Of a stretch of 64,000 nt of DNA, positions 34,638 to 43,667 are shown piece after piece. Origin of the DNA: SB25 sp029560875 (GTDB taxonomy: Bacteria; Bacteroidota; Bacteroidia; Bacteroidales; Tenuifilaceae); contig DAOOPM010000012.1 of NCBI GenBank assembly GCA_035388225.1, positions 33,270-97,269 of the forward strand, read 5' to 3'. The position numbers and the translations under genes were made by a program. Below the pieces are notes generated by a model that was given only the letters and a program-made list of their open reading frames with translations, was not told the origin of the DNA and did no database searches. How positions within the stretch are numbered: position 1 is the stretch's first letter; every line of letters begins with the position of its first letter.

Positions 34638-34991
34638 TTAAATACTTTTTCTCTGTGAGAATTTCTTTGCAAAACTTCCTTTAGGTACATAGTCGACTGA
34701 TTCACTCATTCTTTCTACTCCTCTTCCCTTTGTCAATTTATAGACATTTATCATGTCGTTGTTTTTTAGTGCGGTATAAATTTCCTCGTAGTTGTGAGGG
34801 TATCTTTTTTCGAGACTCTCTATGAAAATCAATTCCATCGCTGATTCTAAATCCTTTTGAATAACAAATTTTCTTTTTTTGTCTGACTTTACATGAACTC
34901 CATTCAGCCTACACCATTCTTCAGCAGACCGCTTATCCTTATAGCCAAGGATAAGCGCTGCTTGCTGAATGGGAAGTAATTGGTGCATCAT
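34638..34991 (-). CDS. HTH protein upstream of second integrase
   Basis: A 117-residue protein whose N-terminus (LLPIQQAALILGYKDKRSAE in part, followed by WCRLNGVHVKSDKKRKFVI) is a MerR-like winged HTH of the excisionase type. The C-terminal half is basic and Ser-rich with no known fold. It ends 7 bp before the integrase start, so the pair is co-transcribed and may act as a recombination directionality factor plus integrase. Confidence 0.65.
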   Translation of the reverse strand: MMHQLLPIQQAALILGYKDKRSAEEWCRLNGVHVKSDKKRKFVIQKDLESAMELIFIESLEKRYPHNYEEIYTALKNNDMINVYKLTKGRGVERMSESVDYVPKGSFAKKFSQRKSI

Positions 34992-35208
34992 TTTTTTACA
35001 AATTTTTAAATAAAGATTAATTAAAAAAAATCGTTTGTATTGAATTGTTTTTTTAATGAAATTTTAATTATTTAACTTCTCATAAGGTTCATCTTTTATA
35101 AAAGTCTAATGAAATTAAGACGTTGATGATTCTTTGCTTTTTTGTATCATTGAATTTAAATGCAAGACTTATGTGGGGAATGTAAGGTATTTTTTTAGTG
35201 CTTAATTT

Positions 35209-35826
35209 TTAGTTTGGACTAAAGTGAAATGACTCACTAGTAAAGTCTTTGTCGTTATAATTAGAGATATATTCTTCATTGTTTTCAATAACCATTATAT
35301 AATCATATGATTCTAACCACTCATCGTTTTCTTTGTCTAATTTTGTTACTATTATATCATTCCCATCAAGTCTTGTATGAATGGCTTCATTATCATTTAT
35401 TTGTAAAATAGAATCATCTAAATACAACTCTTTTACTTCATTAATGTCATATATTTTGGTTTCTTCAGCCAAATTTTCTAAGAATTCTATTATTAAATCA
35501 CTAATATTTAATTGAGATATTATGCGATATACAGTGAATAAGAATATATTAATATCATAATACATTACGGATTGAAGTTCGTAACATCCATTTGTATAAA
35601 CAAGTCTTTCAACCTTGTTTTGTTGTTCCAAGAATTTTAGATAAATATTATGATTTTTAACATTAAAAAGGTGAGATGTTTCAAAAAAGTTAACAATGAA
35701 GTCTGCCATTTCACATACTTCTTCTTGTATGAGAAGTTCTTTTATATCATTAATAAAAGTTAGTGAATTCTCTTCGCCAAATTTGACTTTTTTAACGGTT
35801 TTACCGTTGAATTTTCTATTTTCCAT
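35209..35826 (-). CDS. Unknown acidic protein
   Basis: A 205-residue acidic protein rich in Ile, Asn and Glu, helical in its first 120 residues and mixed afterwards; the C-terminus (DFTSESFHFSPN) is hydrophilic. No signal peptide, no membrane helix, no recognised domain. The surrounding DNA is markedly AT-rich. AT-rich gaps of 217 and 180 bp on either side hold no gene or structure I can support. Confidence 0.55.
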   Translation of the reverse strand: MENRKFNGKTVKKVKFGEENSLTFINDIKELLIQEEVCEMADFIVNFFETSHLFNVKNHNIYLKFLEQQNKVERLVYTNGCYELQSVMYYDINIFLFTVYRIISQLNISDLIIEFLENLAEETKIYDINEVKELYLDDSILQINDNEAIHTRLDGNDIIVTKLDKENDEWLESYDYIMVIENNEEYISNYNDKDFTSESFHFSPN

Positions 35827-36007
35827 ATTTTTGAAATTTAAATGATTAATTATTTATTAGTTAAACGTTTTTTTATAGTTTTAATGATCCATGTTCTCGA
35901 TTTAGACTGGAAATGCTATTTTTGAAGTTAAATGTTGGATTTGAAGAAAATGAACCATAAAACTGTTTATCATCTATACCTCATATTGTTTATTTATTAT
36001 AGTTCCA

Positions 36008-36334
36008 CTATCCTTCATCAATTAAATCGCTAAAGTATTCTTCAACAATCTCATCGGAGTCGCTTATGTGTTTTTGGTGGTAAACTATCCAACTCAACGC
36101 TTCGGTTCTTGTCAAAAGCCTTATATTACTCCCTTCAGACCTGCTATTACCAAATGATTCGGCATAGTTTGAATTTGCACCACCCTTTCCAGCGATAAAC
36201 CATTGTCCTTTGTGGCTTAGATATAAACCTTCACATAAATAGTTGAAATCAGATTTACTTAAACCATTCCAGTACTCAGCAATAAATTTTGCTGTTTCAG
36301 TACTATAAACTTTGTTCTCGATAATTTTTCTCAT
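36008..36334 (-). CDS. Unknown mobile-element protein
   Basis: A 108-residue protein with the conserved phrase pattern YWNGLSKSDF...EGLYLSHKGQWFIAGKGGANSNYAES (quoted in parts) followed by LLTRTEALSWI. Proteins with this Trp/Gly-rich pattern recur in Bacteroidota plasmids and integrative elements, but I know of no assigned function. It lies 11 bp downstream of the RNase H-like gene, so the two are probably co-transcribed. Confidence 0.6.
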   Translation of the reverse strand: MRKIIENKVYSTETAKFIAEYWNGLSKSDFNYLCEGLYLSHKGQWFIAGKGGANSNYAESFGNSRSEGSNIRLLTRTEALSWIVYHQKHISDSDEIVEEYFSDLIDEG

Positions 36335-36345
36335 TCTATTAAATT

Positions 36346-36765
36346 TTAATTGTTATTAATAATTTGTTGAACTTTAAAATTTTCAAACGAATAATCAGAA
36401 TACTTTTGAAACCCTGAGCATACAGTGTAAGCATCAGCTGGATTTTCAGCCCCACTTACCCATTTAACATTTAGGCCTACTCCATACTTGTTTGCTAAAT
36501 AAGTTAACACATACCCTTTTTGCTTTGGATGGCTCTGGTAGCACAGCCACTCCGCATCAGTAATAAGGTTAAGTTTAACCTCTTCATTAAAGTGCTCTTT
36601 GACTCTTCCAGCAAGCCATACAGCTTTCTTTGCTGATTCTAGTTCCGCAGTCCACTGCTCATTTGGTTCGAAGAAACGACCGAACCATATTGGTTTCTTG
36701 TTGATATCAACTAGTGCGAACCTGTCCTTTGATGCTTTTGCATCTGTGTAAATTGTTATTTCCAT
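36346..36765 (-). CDS. RNase H-like fold protein
   Basis: A 139-residue protein with the four acidic landmarks of RNase HI in order: YTDAK (first Asp, residue ~7), WTAELESAKKAVWLA (Glu, ~40), LITDAEWLCYQ (Asp, ~68) and WVSGAENPADAYTV (Asp, ~110). The last phrase is typical of RNase H domains that remove RNA from RNA-DNA hybrids. It could remove replication primers during element replication, given the primase nearby. It is an orphan domain with no reverse transcriptase attached. Confidence 0.7.
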   Translation of the reverse strand: MEITIYTDAKASKDRFALVDINKKPIWFGRFFEPNEQWTAELESAKKAVWLAGRVKEHFNEEVKLNLITDAEWLCYQSHPKQKGYVLTYLANKYGVGLNVKWVSGAENPADAYTVCSGFQKYSDYSFENFKVQQIINNN

Positions 36766-36989
36766 AGTTTTATAATTTTAAATGATTTCAAAATTTATTA
36801 ATTTAGTTGTTTGTATTTTTAATTTTTTATTAACTTTAATTCTTGTTATTTGACTTGACAAAATTATACTGAATTTTTCGATAAAAAAAGATGAATACAG
36901 GTGTTAAAATGTTGATATACTAGATATTAGGATATATACGTAGATGTTCTGATAAGTGCCTAATTATCCAAATAAAAAATTTGAAAAAA

Positions 36990-37724
36990 ATGAAAAATTT
37001 TTTTGATGATATTCGAAATGATGCAAAAAGAGAGTTTAATCCCACATTAAATGAGTTAAATAATGCGTTAACCAAAGCGATTAGAACTCTAAAAGGAGAT
37101 AAACTTGAAAATAAGAGCATAATCTTCAAGGGATTCTCAATTTACAATGAGGTGAATTCCGACAATTCATTTTTTTCTCCAGCCAATAGTAGTGAAACGT
37201 TTCTTGTGGCCATTGTTGATGGGAAGTACAAAGAAGTTGGCCTAGAAAATAATTTGTTTAGTGGTAAATCAAAGATAATTGATATTGTTATTTCCATAAA
37301 CGCATTAGAGCAATCTAATAGTTATTCCAGTGAGTTTAGAGAATCACTTTTAAATTTTGCTGTCAATAAGGTGATGATTCAAGTTGAAGATGGATATAAA
37401 TCTCTCAAACCTGAATTAATTGTATATCTTGAAGCAGATGGTCATTTTACCAAAATATTTTTTGCAAACGGTGAAATGATTATCTATCCAAAACCAATAG
37501 GCTACTTTAAAGATGTTTTGCCATTGGACAACTTTTATACAACACATGCTTCTTATTATCTTAATGTAAATTACATTGATTCCATTGATAAAGAAAAGCA
37601 GAAAGTTTTCTTAGACAATTTATTTCTAGATGACCAACACAAAGACTTTAAGGTATCAATACCAATTAGCGATAAGTGGGAACTTGGCTTTTTAGATTTT
37701 CTCCAAAGACGGCAGAGGCTTTAG
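36990..37724 (+). CDS. Unknown protein
   Basis: A 244-residue cytosolic protein, helical at the N-terminus (FFDDIRNDAKREFNPTLNEL) then mixed alpha/beta. No recognised family, signal or membrane segment. I start at the ATG at 36990; the frame also opens with a TTG three codons upstream. It is the first plus-strand gene of the element, divergent from the RNase H-like gene across a 215 bp AT-rich gap. Confidence 0.55.
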   Translation: MKNFFDDIRNDAKREFNPTLNELNNALTKAIRTLKGDKLENKSIIFKGFSIYNEVNSDNSFFSPANSSETFLVAIVDGKYKEVGLENNLFSGKSKIIDIVISINALEQSNSYSSEFRESLLNFAVNKVMIQVEDGYKSLKPELIVYLEADGHFTKIFFANGEMIIYPKPIGYFKDVLPLDNFYTTHASYYLNVNYIDSIDKEKQKVFLDNLFLDDQHKDFKVSIPISDKWELGFLDFLQRRQRL

Positions 37725-37813
37725 ATTTAATCTATTCTAGTATAAAAAATCTATTTATTATTGACGGGTTAATTTTTTTTGTAAAAAAATCGTTATGATT
37801 TTTGCAAAAAAAA

Positions 37814-38212
37814 ATGTCTCAAATCCAGCACACTTTCAGGAATGCAGATATTTTCAAGCTAATTGCTGATAATGAGCCAGAACTCGCATTGAAATTAATC
37901 GACCAAAAGTTAAAGTTAGAAAAAAAAACAGAAGAGCAGAGTTGGCTTTACATATACCAAAGTTGGATTTATTATTCTGTTTATCAATATTATCCATTAA
38001 CTCACAATGCTTTGAATCAAGTTCTGAGGAATAGGGATGAGTTGTGCAATAGCATTCTGATTGAAGCCTACCTAATACGTGCTCTTACACATATTAAACA
38101 AGGGAAATGTCTGTATGCTTACGATTCAGTGGAGACTTGCCTCGCCATCGACCCCAACAATTCTTCAGCAATAAAACTACACGAGTTGATACTAATTTTG
38201 CTAAAAAAATAA
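37814..38212 (+). CDS. TPR-like unknown protein
   Basis: About 132 residues, all-helical, with a pattern of paired amphipathic helices (LIADNEPELALKLIDQKLKL in part, then AYLIRALTHIKQGKCLYAYDS and LAIDPNNSSAIKL) that fits three degenerate TPRs. The start is placed at the ATG at 37814, four codons after an in-frame TTG. It precedes a small HTH-like gene and the primase on the same strand. Confidence 0.6.
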   Translation: MSQIQHTFRNADIFKLIADNEPELALKLIDQKLKLEKKTEEQSWLYIYQSWIYYSVYQYYPLTHNALNQVLRNRDELCNSILIEAYLIRALTHIKQGKCLYAYDSVETCLAIDPNNSSAIKLHELILILLKK

Positions 38213-38235
38213 TTTTATATATAAAGTAAAAAAAG

Positions 38236-38502
38236 GTGAGTACACAACCTATTTACTTTATTCTCTTAAAAGGAGAGAAATTTATTGACTTCAATACGGC
38301 TCTCTACCTGTACTCTAATCCCAACAAGGGAATGCAAAGCAAAAGAGCCACCCTGTGGAGATATTTAAGAAAAAATAAAAAAATAAAAAAAATAAAAATT
38401 CAAAACAAAGTTATCTATTCCTTTAACGATATTTTAGATGATACAGTTCTATTAGGAAATATGGAAAATATAACAAGTTTATTGTCCGATATCGAAAACT
38501 AA
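38236..38502 (+). CDS. Small HTH-like protein
   Basis: An 88-residue protein starting with GTG. The middle is Lys/Arg-rich (KRATLWRYLRKNKKIKKIKI in part), preceded by FNTALYLYSNPN, a layout similar to small winged-helix regulators in Bacteroidota elements. It lies 24 bp after the TPR-like gene and before the structured leader of the primase. Regulation of the primase would be a reasonable guess, but nothing proves it. Confidence 0.5.
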   Translation: MSTQPIYFILLKGEKFIDFNTALYLYSNPNKGMQSKRATLWRYLRKNKKIKKIKIQNKVIYSFNDILDDTVLLGNMENITSLLSDIEN

Positions 38503-38527
38503 AATAAACAAATCAATACCCATAATA

Positions 38528-38569
38528 TATAAGTTATCGAGGCTTGCCTCATTAAAAAAATAACTTATA
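38528..38569 (+). promoter_or_regulatory. Nested hairpin leader of the primase gene
   Basis: TATAAGTTAT (38528-38537) pairs with ATAACTTATA (38560-38569), 10 bp perfect. Inside it GAGGC (38539-38543) pairs with GCCTC (38546-38550) around TT. The structure ends 5 nt before the primase ATG at 38575, so folding would hide or expose the start. Confidence 0.55.
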
Positions 38570-38574
38570 AAATT

Positions 38575-39786
38575 ATGAAAGTATCTATGTTTGAAAATCT
38601 TAAAAATTCAAAATGCATTGGAGAATCTACTATTAGCGAAATTCTTCAACAAATTAAAAATGGTTATACCAAAAAACTAGTCGAAGAGGCCAGAGGTTAT
38701 GGTAAAGGAACAGCCGAATATGAGCAAATAAAAGCTCAAATTCAGACTTTCACGCCTAATGCAAGGTTTTATCCGTCCAGAAAACTGTCAAATCTGTTAG
38801 ACCTGTCTGGTTTTATTTATCTTGATTTTGATGATTCTGTTGAGCAGTTCAAAATAACTGAAGTACCATTTGTTTATGCATGTTGGAAATCATTGAGTGG
38901 TAAAGGCTATGGAGCATTGGCTAGTATTACCAACTTAAATAAATCAAACTTTACCAATACTTGGTTGTATTTAGCTGACTTTTTTAAGGATAAAGGTCTA
39001 GAGGTGGATTCTTTAACTAAAGACATTCCGAGGCAAAATGTTATATCTTATGACCCTTCAATTTATATAAATGAGAATGCCATACCAATTGATGCTCTAA
39101 GGATAAAAGATTTTACTTCTAAAAATGGTGATAAAACAAAGAAACCAACTTATGAAGCAACTTCAACTGTTAACCAACAATTGTTTGAAAGCAATATAAC
39201 TTCATGTGACTATAATTTTATTCAAACCACAACCAATTCTAGCCCAATAAAGTACAAAACTACTCTTACGGATTACAGTGGATTGGACTATGTGGTTATA
39301 GAAGATGGATTACCTTATAGAGGATGTTTTTTACCAAAGAGTATTAAAGATGGTGCAAGGCATAAATGGTTGTCATCCTACATTATTTCATTGTTGTATA
39401 ACAATCCTTCTATTTCCCTTGAAACCATTAATCAAATAACCATTAAAACCAACATTGAACACTGTACTCCTCCAATGGCTATTGATAAATTAATGAAACT
39501 AACTAAATGGTTGTTTAATAAGAGTAAAGAAGAGGGTTTTGATTACCAACCATACTTTAAGAAAATATGGTTTAACCCTACTTCAACTTTAAATATAAAA
39601 GATAAAAGAAGAATTGTAGGTAGAGAAGTTGGTGCTTTAAGGAGAAAGAAAACTTTAAATAGAATTCAAATAGCATATAATGAATTAAAAGAAAAAAAAG
39701 AATTAGTTACACAAAAAATGATTAAGGAACAGACAGGATTATCTATTAGAACAATTAAAAGTAGATGGAAAGAGGTAGTAAAATAA
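38575..39786 (+). CDS. BT4734/VirE_N-type primase-like replication protein
   Basis: Predicted element replication protein. The N-terminal ~190 residues match the BT4734/VirE N-domain (primase-related) pattern: ARFYPSRKLSNLLDLSGFIYLDFDD (in part) with its acidic strand, then WKSLSGKGYGALASI and the RQNVISYDPSIY segment. A PriCT-like helical region follows (~235-340), and the C-terminus holds a helix-turn-helix (TQKMIKEQTGLSIRTIKSRW). Full-length relatives in Bacteroidota elements also carry a helicase domain, which is absent here. Its transcript ends at the repeat at 39797, which carries a T8 run and can serve as a terminator. Confidence 0.75.
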   Translation: MKVSMFENLKNSKCIGESTISEILQQIKNGYTKKLVEEARGYGKGTAEYEQIKAQIQTFTPNARFYPSRKLSNLLDLSGFIYLDFDDSVEQFKITEVPFVYACWKSLSGKGYGALASITNLNKSNFTNTWLYLADFFKDKGLEVDSLTKDIPRQNVISYDPSIYINENAIPIDALRIKDFTSKNGDKTKKPTYEATSTVNQQLFESNITSCDYNFIQTTTNSSPIKYKTTLTDYSGLDYVVIEDGLPYRGCFLPKSIKDGARHKWLSSYIISLLYNNPSISLETINQITIKTNIEHCTPPMAIDKLMKLTKWLFNKSKEEGFDYQPYFKKIWFNPTSTLNIKDKRRIVGREVGALRRKKTLNRIQIAYNELKEKKELVTQKMIKEQTGLSIRTIKSRWKEVVK

Positions 39787-39796
39787 TCCAGATATG

Positions 39797-39853
39797 AAGG
39801 TGCAATATATAATAGAGATAGAGAGAAGAGAGACATCTATACCATATTGCACC
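39797..39853. repeat. Palindromic boundary repeat, copy A
   Basis: Begins AAGGTGCAATAT and ends ATATTGCACC, a 10 bp perfect inverted repeat with a partly paired interior. The same sequence with small changes occurs at 56868-56922 in the same orientation, 17.07 kb away. It lies between the convergent primase and YgjP-like genes and is followed by T8, so it can act as a terminator as well. Confidence 0.8.
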
Positions 39854-39860
39854 CTTTTTT

Positions 39861-40577
39861 TTAATATTCCCACTCCCCATGACTTACAGGAAACCTATTC
39901 AGTTCTTCTTTGTAAGTTTTCCATTGAGGGAGGAATTTGTCGAGGTAGGCTTGGAAGTGTTCGTTATGATGCCGTTCCAATAAATGAATCATTTCGTGAA
40001 CTATAATGTACTCTAAGCACGATAAGGGCTTTTTTGCCAACTCTAGATTTATCCAAATGCGTTTATCCTCTATGTTACAAGTTCCCCATTTGGTTTTCAT
40101 TTGCTTTACCGACCAATCATCAACATGAACACCTATCACTTTTTCCCATCGTTTTATTATGGGCTCTATTTCCCTTTTTAGTTGAGTTCTGTACCATTCG
40201 TTTAAAATCTCATTTCTTTTCTCAACCGAAGTATTGGGCCTAACATAAAGGTCGATATAAGTTTTCGTTTTAATCTCAACCCTATGTGCGGAGTTGTGTT
40301 CCGTAACTCTTAATAAGTATCGTCTACCTTGAAAGTAGTGACTCTCCCTATCTACAAATGCTCTGGGTGATTGGCGTTCCTGATTAGCAAACTTGCGTTG
40401 ATTCTTTTTAATCCAAGGAATTTTCGAGATGGCGAACAGTTGAATAGCATCATCGGTAACATCTAAAGGAACTGCTAAGCGAACCCTACCCGATGGTGGA
40501 TATACCGAAAGGTGCATATTCTTAATGTCTTTTCGGACAATATCGATGGTAATATCGTTCAGGACGATTTGTTGCAT
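39861..40577 (-). CDS. YgjP-like zinc metallopeptidase
   Basis: A 238-residue protein of the YgjP/DUF45 family, SprT-like. The zinc motif HEMIHLLERHHNEHF contains HExxH plus a downstream His; MKTKWGTCN precedes it as in the family. Such genes are often found with hsdR and hsdM in type I restriction loci, where their role is unproven. Starts 3 bp after hsdR and is the last gene of the operon. Cytosolic. Confidence 0.9.
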   Translation of the reverse strand: MQQIVLNDITIDIVRKDIKNMHLSVYPPSGRVRLAVPLDVTDDAIQLFAISKIPWIKKNQRKFANQERQSPRAFVDRESHYFQGRRYLLRVTEHNSAHRVEIKTKTYIDLYVRPNTSVEKRNEILNEWYRTQLKREIEPIIKRWEKVIGVHVDDWSVKQMKTKWGTCNIEDKRIWINLELAKKPLSCLEYIIVHEMIHLLERHHNEHFQAYLDKFLPQWKTYKEELNRFPVSHGEWEY

Positions 40578-40580
40578 CTA

Positions 40581-43500
40581 CTAGTACTCCCTTTGATTTG
40601 AAATCAACTCGAATAGTCGTTTTACCTCATCTTCATTCTCAATGCCATGTTCTTTAAGGACTTGCTTTATGGTAATCTCAACCTTTCTTCGCTTAATGTG
40701 TGAACTTCTCCAATCGTCATCCTTGGTGTATCGAACTTGGCTATCCATTGCAATTGATAACTCTTCGTTTTTTTCGAGATTGTCGTACAAAGCCTGGAGT
40801 GGTTTGGTGTTGATTTTCTCGGGATATTGCTTCTTGGTATTAGGTTGTATCTCCTTTGCTAGTTCCTCATATTTTCTTAGAAGTTCCTCATAGGATATAA
40901 CACCTTCTTTCCTTAACCGAATAAGTTCAAGTAGTAACACACTCATTCGTTCATAATATGCTGGGTTAATAGGCATCTCCTGAATAATAGTTCTTCGCAT
41001 ATTATTCTCAATGGTTTCGCTCATTGCTGTTCTGCTACTCTTGATTGAATGAGGGAGTTTATCTGTAGCATCATTAATACCATTTTCAACGATTAGTTGA
41101 AGCAGTGTCGATTCGCCCAAATTCGATAGCATTCTGCTGGGGTCGGCAGTAAGGTACATGTCCAGCATCTGACGCATATCGGGCTCATACTTCTTGAGGT
41201 CAATGTAGTCAGAACTGTAATGCTTGATACTATTACGAAGTTCGGTGTAGTAGTTTACCTTATCCTTAATCTTATCAGCCTCTGCTTGGGTATAACCAGC
41301 ATCCATTATTTCTGGTGCAATATTATTGTATGCTCTTATAAGGGCTACCACTAGTTTATATAGCGTTAACCGCTTTTCTTCATGCTCTTTTAAATCGTCC
41401 TTGTTCGATGGGTCGCCACAGAAGTAATGATAGTATTGCTCTAACTGCTTGGGCTGGGGTACATCAAGGCAAAGCTGGTGTAAGGCCTCAATAGCATCTT
41501 CGAGTCGTTCTTTTGCCTTTTCCAGCCTATTGGTAAGTAATCCCTTAACATCTTCGGGGTCGAATCCATCAAAAGCATCCGAGGTGTAATCGGTAATGGC
41601 TTTATTAAGGTTTTTGAGCAGGCTCTGATAATCGACTATATAGCCAAATTCCTTATAGTATGGGTCGTTCTTTTCCTCCTTACCTAGTCGGTTTGTTCTA
41701 CAGATTGCTTGAAACAAGCCGTGGTCTTGCATCTGTTTGTCAATGTATAAATAGGTGCAGTGAATAGCATCGAACCCTGTTAGCAGTTTATCCACAACTA
41801 TTAGCAACTGCATATTGGCGGGTTCTTCCTTGAACTTTTTCTTGGCAAATTTCTCAAAACTCTCCGCATCTTTGTATCCATAATCCTTCAGCATTTTCTG
41901 ATAAATCTCAAATTGCTCAAGTTTTTCGGTTTCTCCCTCACCAGTATCCTCTGTTTTAATTGAACTTTCGGTTGGCTCAAAGCTGGTTATGATAGCACAT
42001 TTTTTAAATCCAAAGCTCTGAAAAATCTCATAGTAGCGACAAGCCTCATAAATGCTACGTGCAACAAGCATTGCATTACCTCTTCCATCCCTTAACCTTG
42101 GTTTAGTGAGGTAATCTTTTCTAATATCAAAAACTATTTTTTCGAGCCTACTTTTAGTGCTTAAAACTTTCTGCATTGTACCCCATTTCTGCTTTAGTTC
42201 TGCCTTTGGCAGGTCGTTCATACCCTTGGTTACTATTTCGAACCATTCATCAATCCCTTTTTGGTCGTAAACGTGTTGGTCTACATCCCTTGCTTCGTAA
42301 AGTAAATCAAGAATAACCTCGTCCTTTACGCCCTCATCGAACTTGTAAGTGTGAATGTACCTGCCGAAAACCTCTAGGCTTTTCTTCTTATCCTTTTTGA
42401 GCAATGGAGTTCCTGTGAATCCAATAAATATGGTGTTCTCGGGGAGTATTTCTTTCATAGCCTTGTGCAGCTCACCGCTTTGAGTGCGATGGCACTCATC
42501 TATAAACACCACAAACTCGCCAAAAGGTTTGAAATCCTTGGATAGTTGAAGCTCCGCAATAAAATCCTTGGCAGTAGAATCATCCTTGCTACCAAACTTG
42601 TGAATAAGACTACAAAGTAAACGTGGAGTTGTTTGACAAATCCGAGCCATTAAATCAGCCCCACTTTTAGTACGAACTATAGATTCACCAACACCAAGGA
42701 ATACACCCTCTATTTGCTCGTCCAATTCAGTTCTATCGGTAATTATAAGTAGTCTAGCCTTGGGGTTATTTTCAAGAATCCACTTTGCCAGCCATACCAT
42801 TGTTAAACTTTTACCGCTGCCTTGGGTATGCCAAATTATTCCACCTTCCTTTTGACTGATGTAATTTTGGGCGTTCTTAACCCCAAAGTACTGGTTTGGG
42901 CGACAAAGTTTCTTTGTTCCAAAATCGAAAATTACAAAGTTGTGGATGAAATCGAGCAGCCGCTCCTTATTGCAGAACTGAAGAATATGCTTATCGAGCA
43001 GTATCTCACCCTCGGAGTATGGGCTATTATCCTCCTTCCATTTAAGGAAATACTTCTCCTCTGTTTTGGTTGTCCCATAATACAAACCTTGACTATCGTT
43101 GCCAGCCAGTACTACCTGAATAGTTGTAAAAAAAGGTTTGTTAAATAGGTGCTGCTGATTGCTTATGCTTTGCCTTATACCCTCAGTAGCCGATACACTA
43201 GCCTTTTTTAGTTCGAGCACACCAATGGCAATGCCGTTGATATATAGAACAATATCGGGTCTACGCTCTTTGGCGTTTTTTATGGTAACCTCCTGAGCAA
43301 TGGCAAAGTTGTTATTGAGTGGATTTTCCCAATCTATAAAATGAACCGTTTCGGGCTTGCTAATAAGTTCGGCTTTTTTTGGTGTACCGTATCGAAGCAT
43401 TGAGTACACCTCTTTATTGGAGGTGTAAAGGTCTTCGGTGGAGTTTATGGTTGCCTCCTTTTTAAGGGCAAAAATTGCCTTGTTAATCAGCTCATCGCTG

Positions 43501-43664
43501 TATTTATTGGTTTTCCTCAGGTACTTTCTTAGTTCTTCTTCCTCAATATTGCTATTATTCTCACGCTCCTCCCAATTACCAAGATAGCAGTAACCTAGCT
43601 GTTCCTGAAACAGCCGAACGATTCTGTTTTGGGTTTCTCGTTCAATTTGGCCTACTTTGCTCAT
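40581..43664 (-). CDS. hsdR: Type I restriction endonuclease subunit R
   Basis: DNA translocase and nuclease subunit of a type I restriction complex. N-terminal PD-(D/E)xK nuclease with D137 (RRPDIVLY), E151 and K153 (GVLELKKA); then an SF2 helicase with Walker A HTQGSGKS, DECH box (FIDECHRTQSG), FIGFTGTP motif and QAICRTNRLGK motif VI. The C-terminal ~250 residues are helical and assembly-related. Length 1027 is usual. It is separated from hsdM and hsdS by three other genes but has spacers of only 3 bp on each side, so it is in the same operon. Confidence 0.97.
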   Translation of the reverse strand: MSKVGQIERETQNRIVRLFQEQLGYCYLGNWEERENNSNIEEEELRKYLRKTNKYSDELINKAIFALKKEATINSTEDLYTSNKEVYSMLRYGTPKKAELISKPETVHFIDWENPLNNNFAIAQEVTIKNAKERRPDIVLYINGIAIGVLELKKASVSATEGIRQSISNQQHLFNKPFFTTIQVVLAGNDSQGLYYGTTKTEEKYFLKWKEDNSPYSEGEILLDKHILQFCNKERLLDFIHNFVIFDFGTKKLCRPNQYFGVKNAQNYISQKEGGIIWHTQGSGKSLTMVWLAKWILENNPKARLLIITDRTELDEQIEGVFLGVGESIVRTKSGADLMARICQTTPRLLCSLIHKFGSKDDSTAKDFIAELQLSKDFKPFGEFVVFIDECHRTQSGELHKAMKEILPENTIFIGFTGTPLLKKDKKKSLEVFGRYIHTYKFDEGVKDEVILDLLYEARDVDQHVYDQKGIDEWFEIVTKGMNDLPKAELKQKWGTMQKVLSTKSRLEKIVFDIRKDYLTKPRLRDGRGNAMLVARSIYEACRYYEIFQSFGFKKCAIITSFEPTESSIKTEDTGEGETEKLEQFEIYQKMLKDYGYKDAESFEKFAKKKFKEEPANMQLLIVVDKLLTGFDAIHCTYLYIDKQMQDHGLFQAICRTNRLGKEEKNDPYYKEFGYIVDYQSLLKNLNKAITDYTSDAFDGFDPEDVKGLLTNRLEKAKERLEDAIEALHQLCLDVPQPKQLEQYYHYFCGDPSNKDDLKEHEEKRLTLYKLVVALIRAYNNIAPEIMDAGYTQAEADKIKDKVNYYTELRNSIKHYSSDYIDLKKYEPDMRQMLDMYLTADPSRMLSNLGESTLLQLIVENGINDATDKLPHSIKSSRTAMSETIENNMRRTIIQEMPINPAYYERMSVLLLELIRLRKEGVISYEELLRKYEELAKEIQPNTKKQYPEKINTKPLQALYDNLEKNEELSIAMDSQVRYTKDDDWRSSHIKRRKVEITIKQVLKEHGIENEDEVKRLFELISNQREY

Positions 43665-43667
43665 GGG

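Larger units (their letters stand above)
33148..39796. mobile_element. Second integrase/primase module (left part of a larger island)
   Basis: Directly after the right tRNA repeat comes a second, unrelated integrase, an HTH protein, then small AT-rich unknown genes, an RNase H-like protein and a BT4734/VirE_N-type primase with its own structured leader. This is the gene content of an integrative element's recombination and replication module. The left limit is taken at the tRNA repeat; the right limit is unknown and may include the defence block. Confidence 0.5.

Noticed and set aside
39797..39853. Integron attC site
   Set aside because: The palindrome lacks the GTTRRRY/RYYYAAC core sites, and no integron integrase or short gene cassettes occur.
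41314..41323. GGTGCAATAT inside hsdR as a third boundary repeat
   Set aside because: Only the 10 bp arm matches; the partner arm ATATTGCACC and the interior are missing. Chance match within coding sequence.
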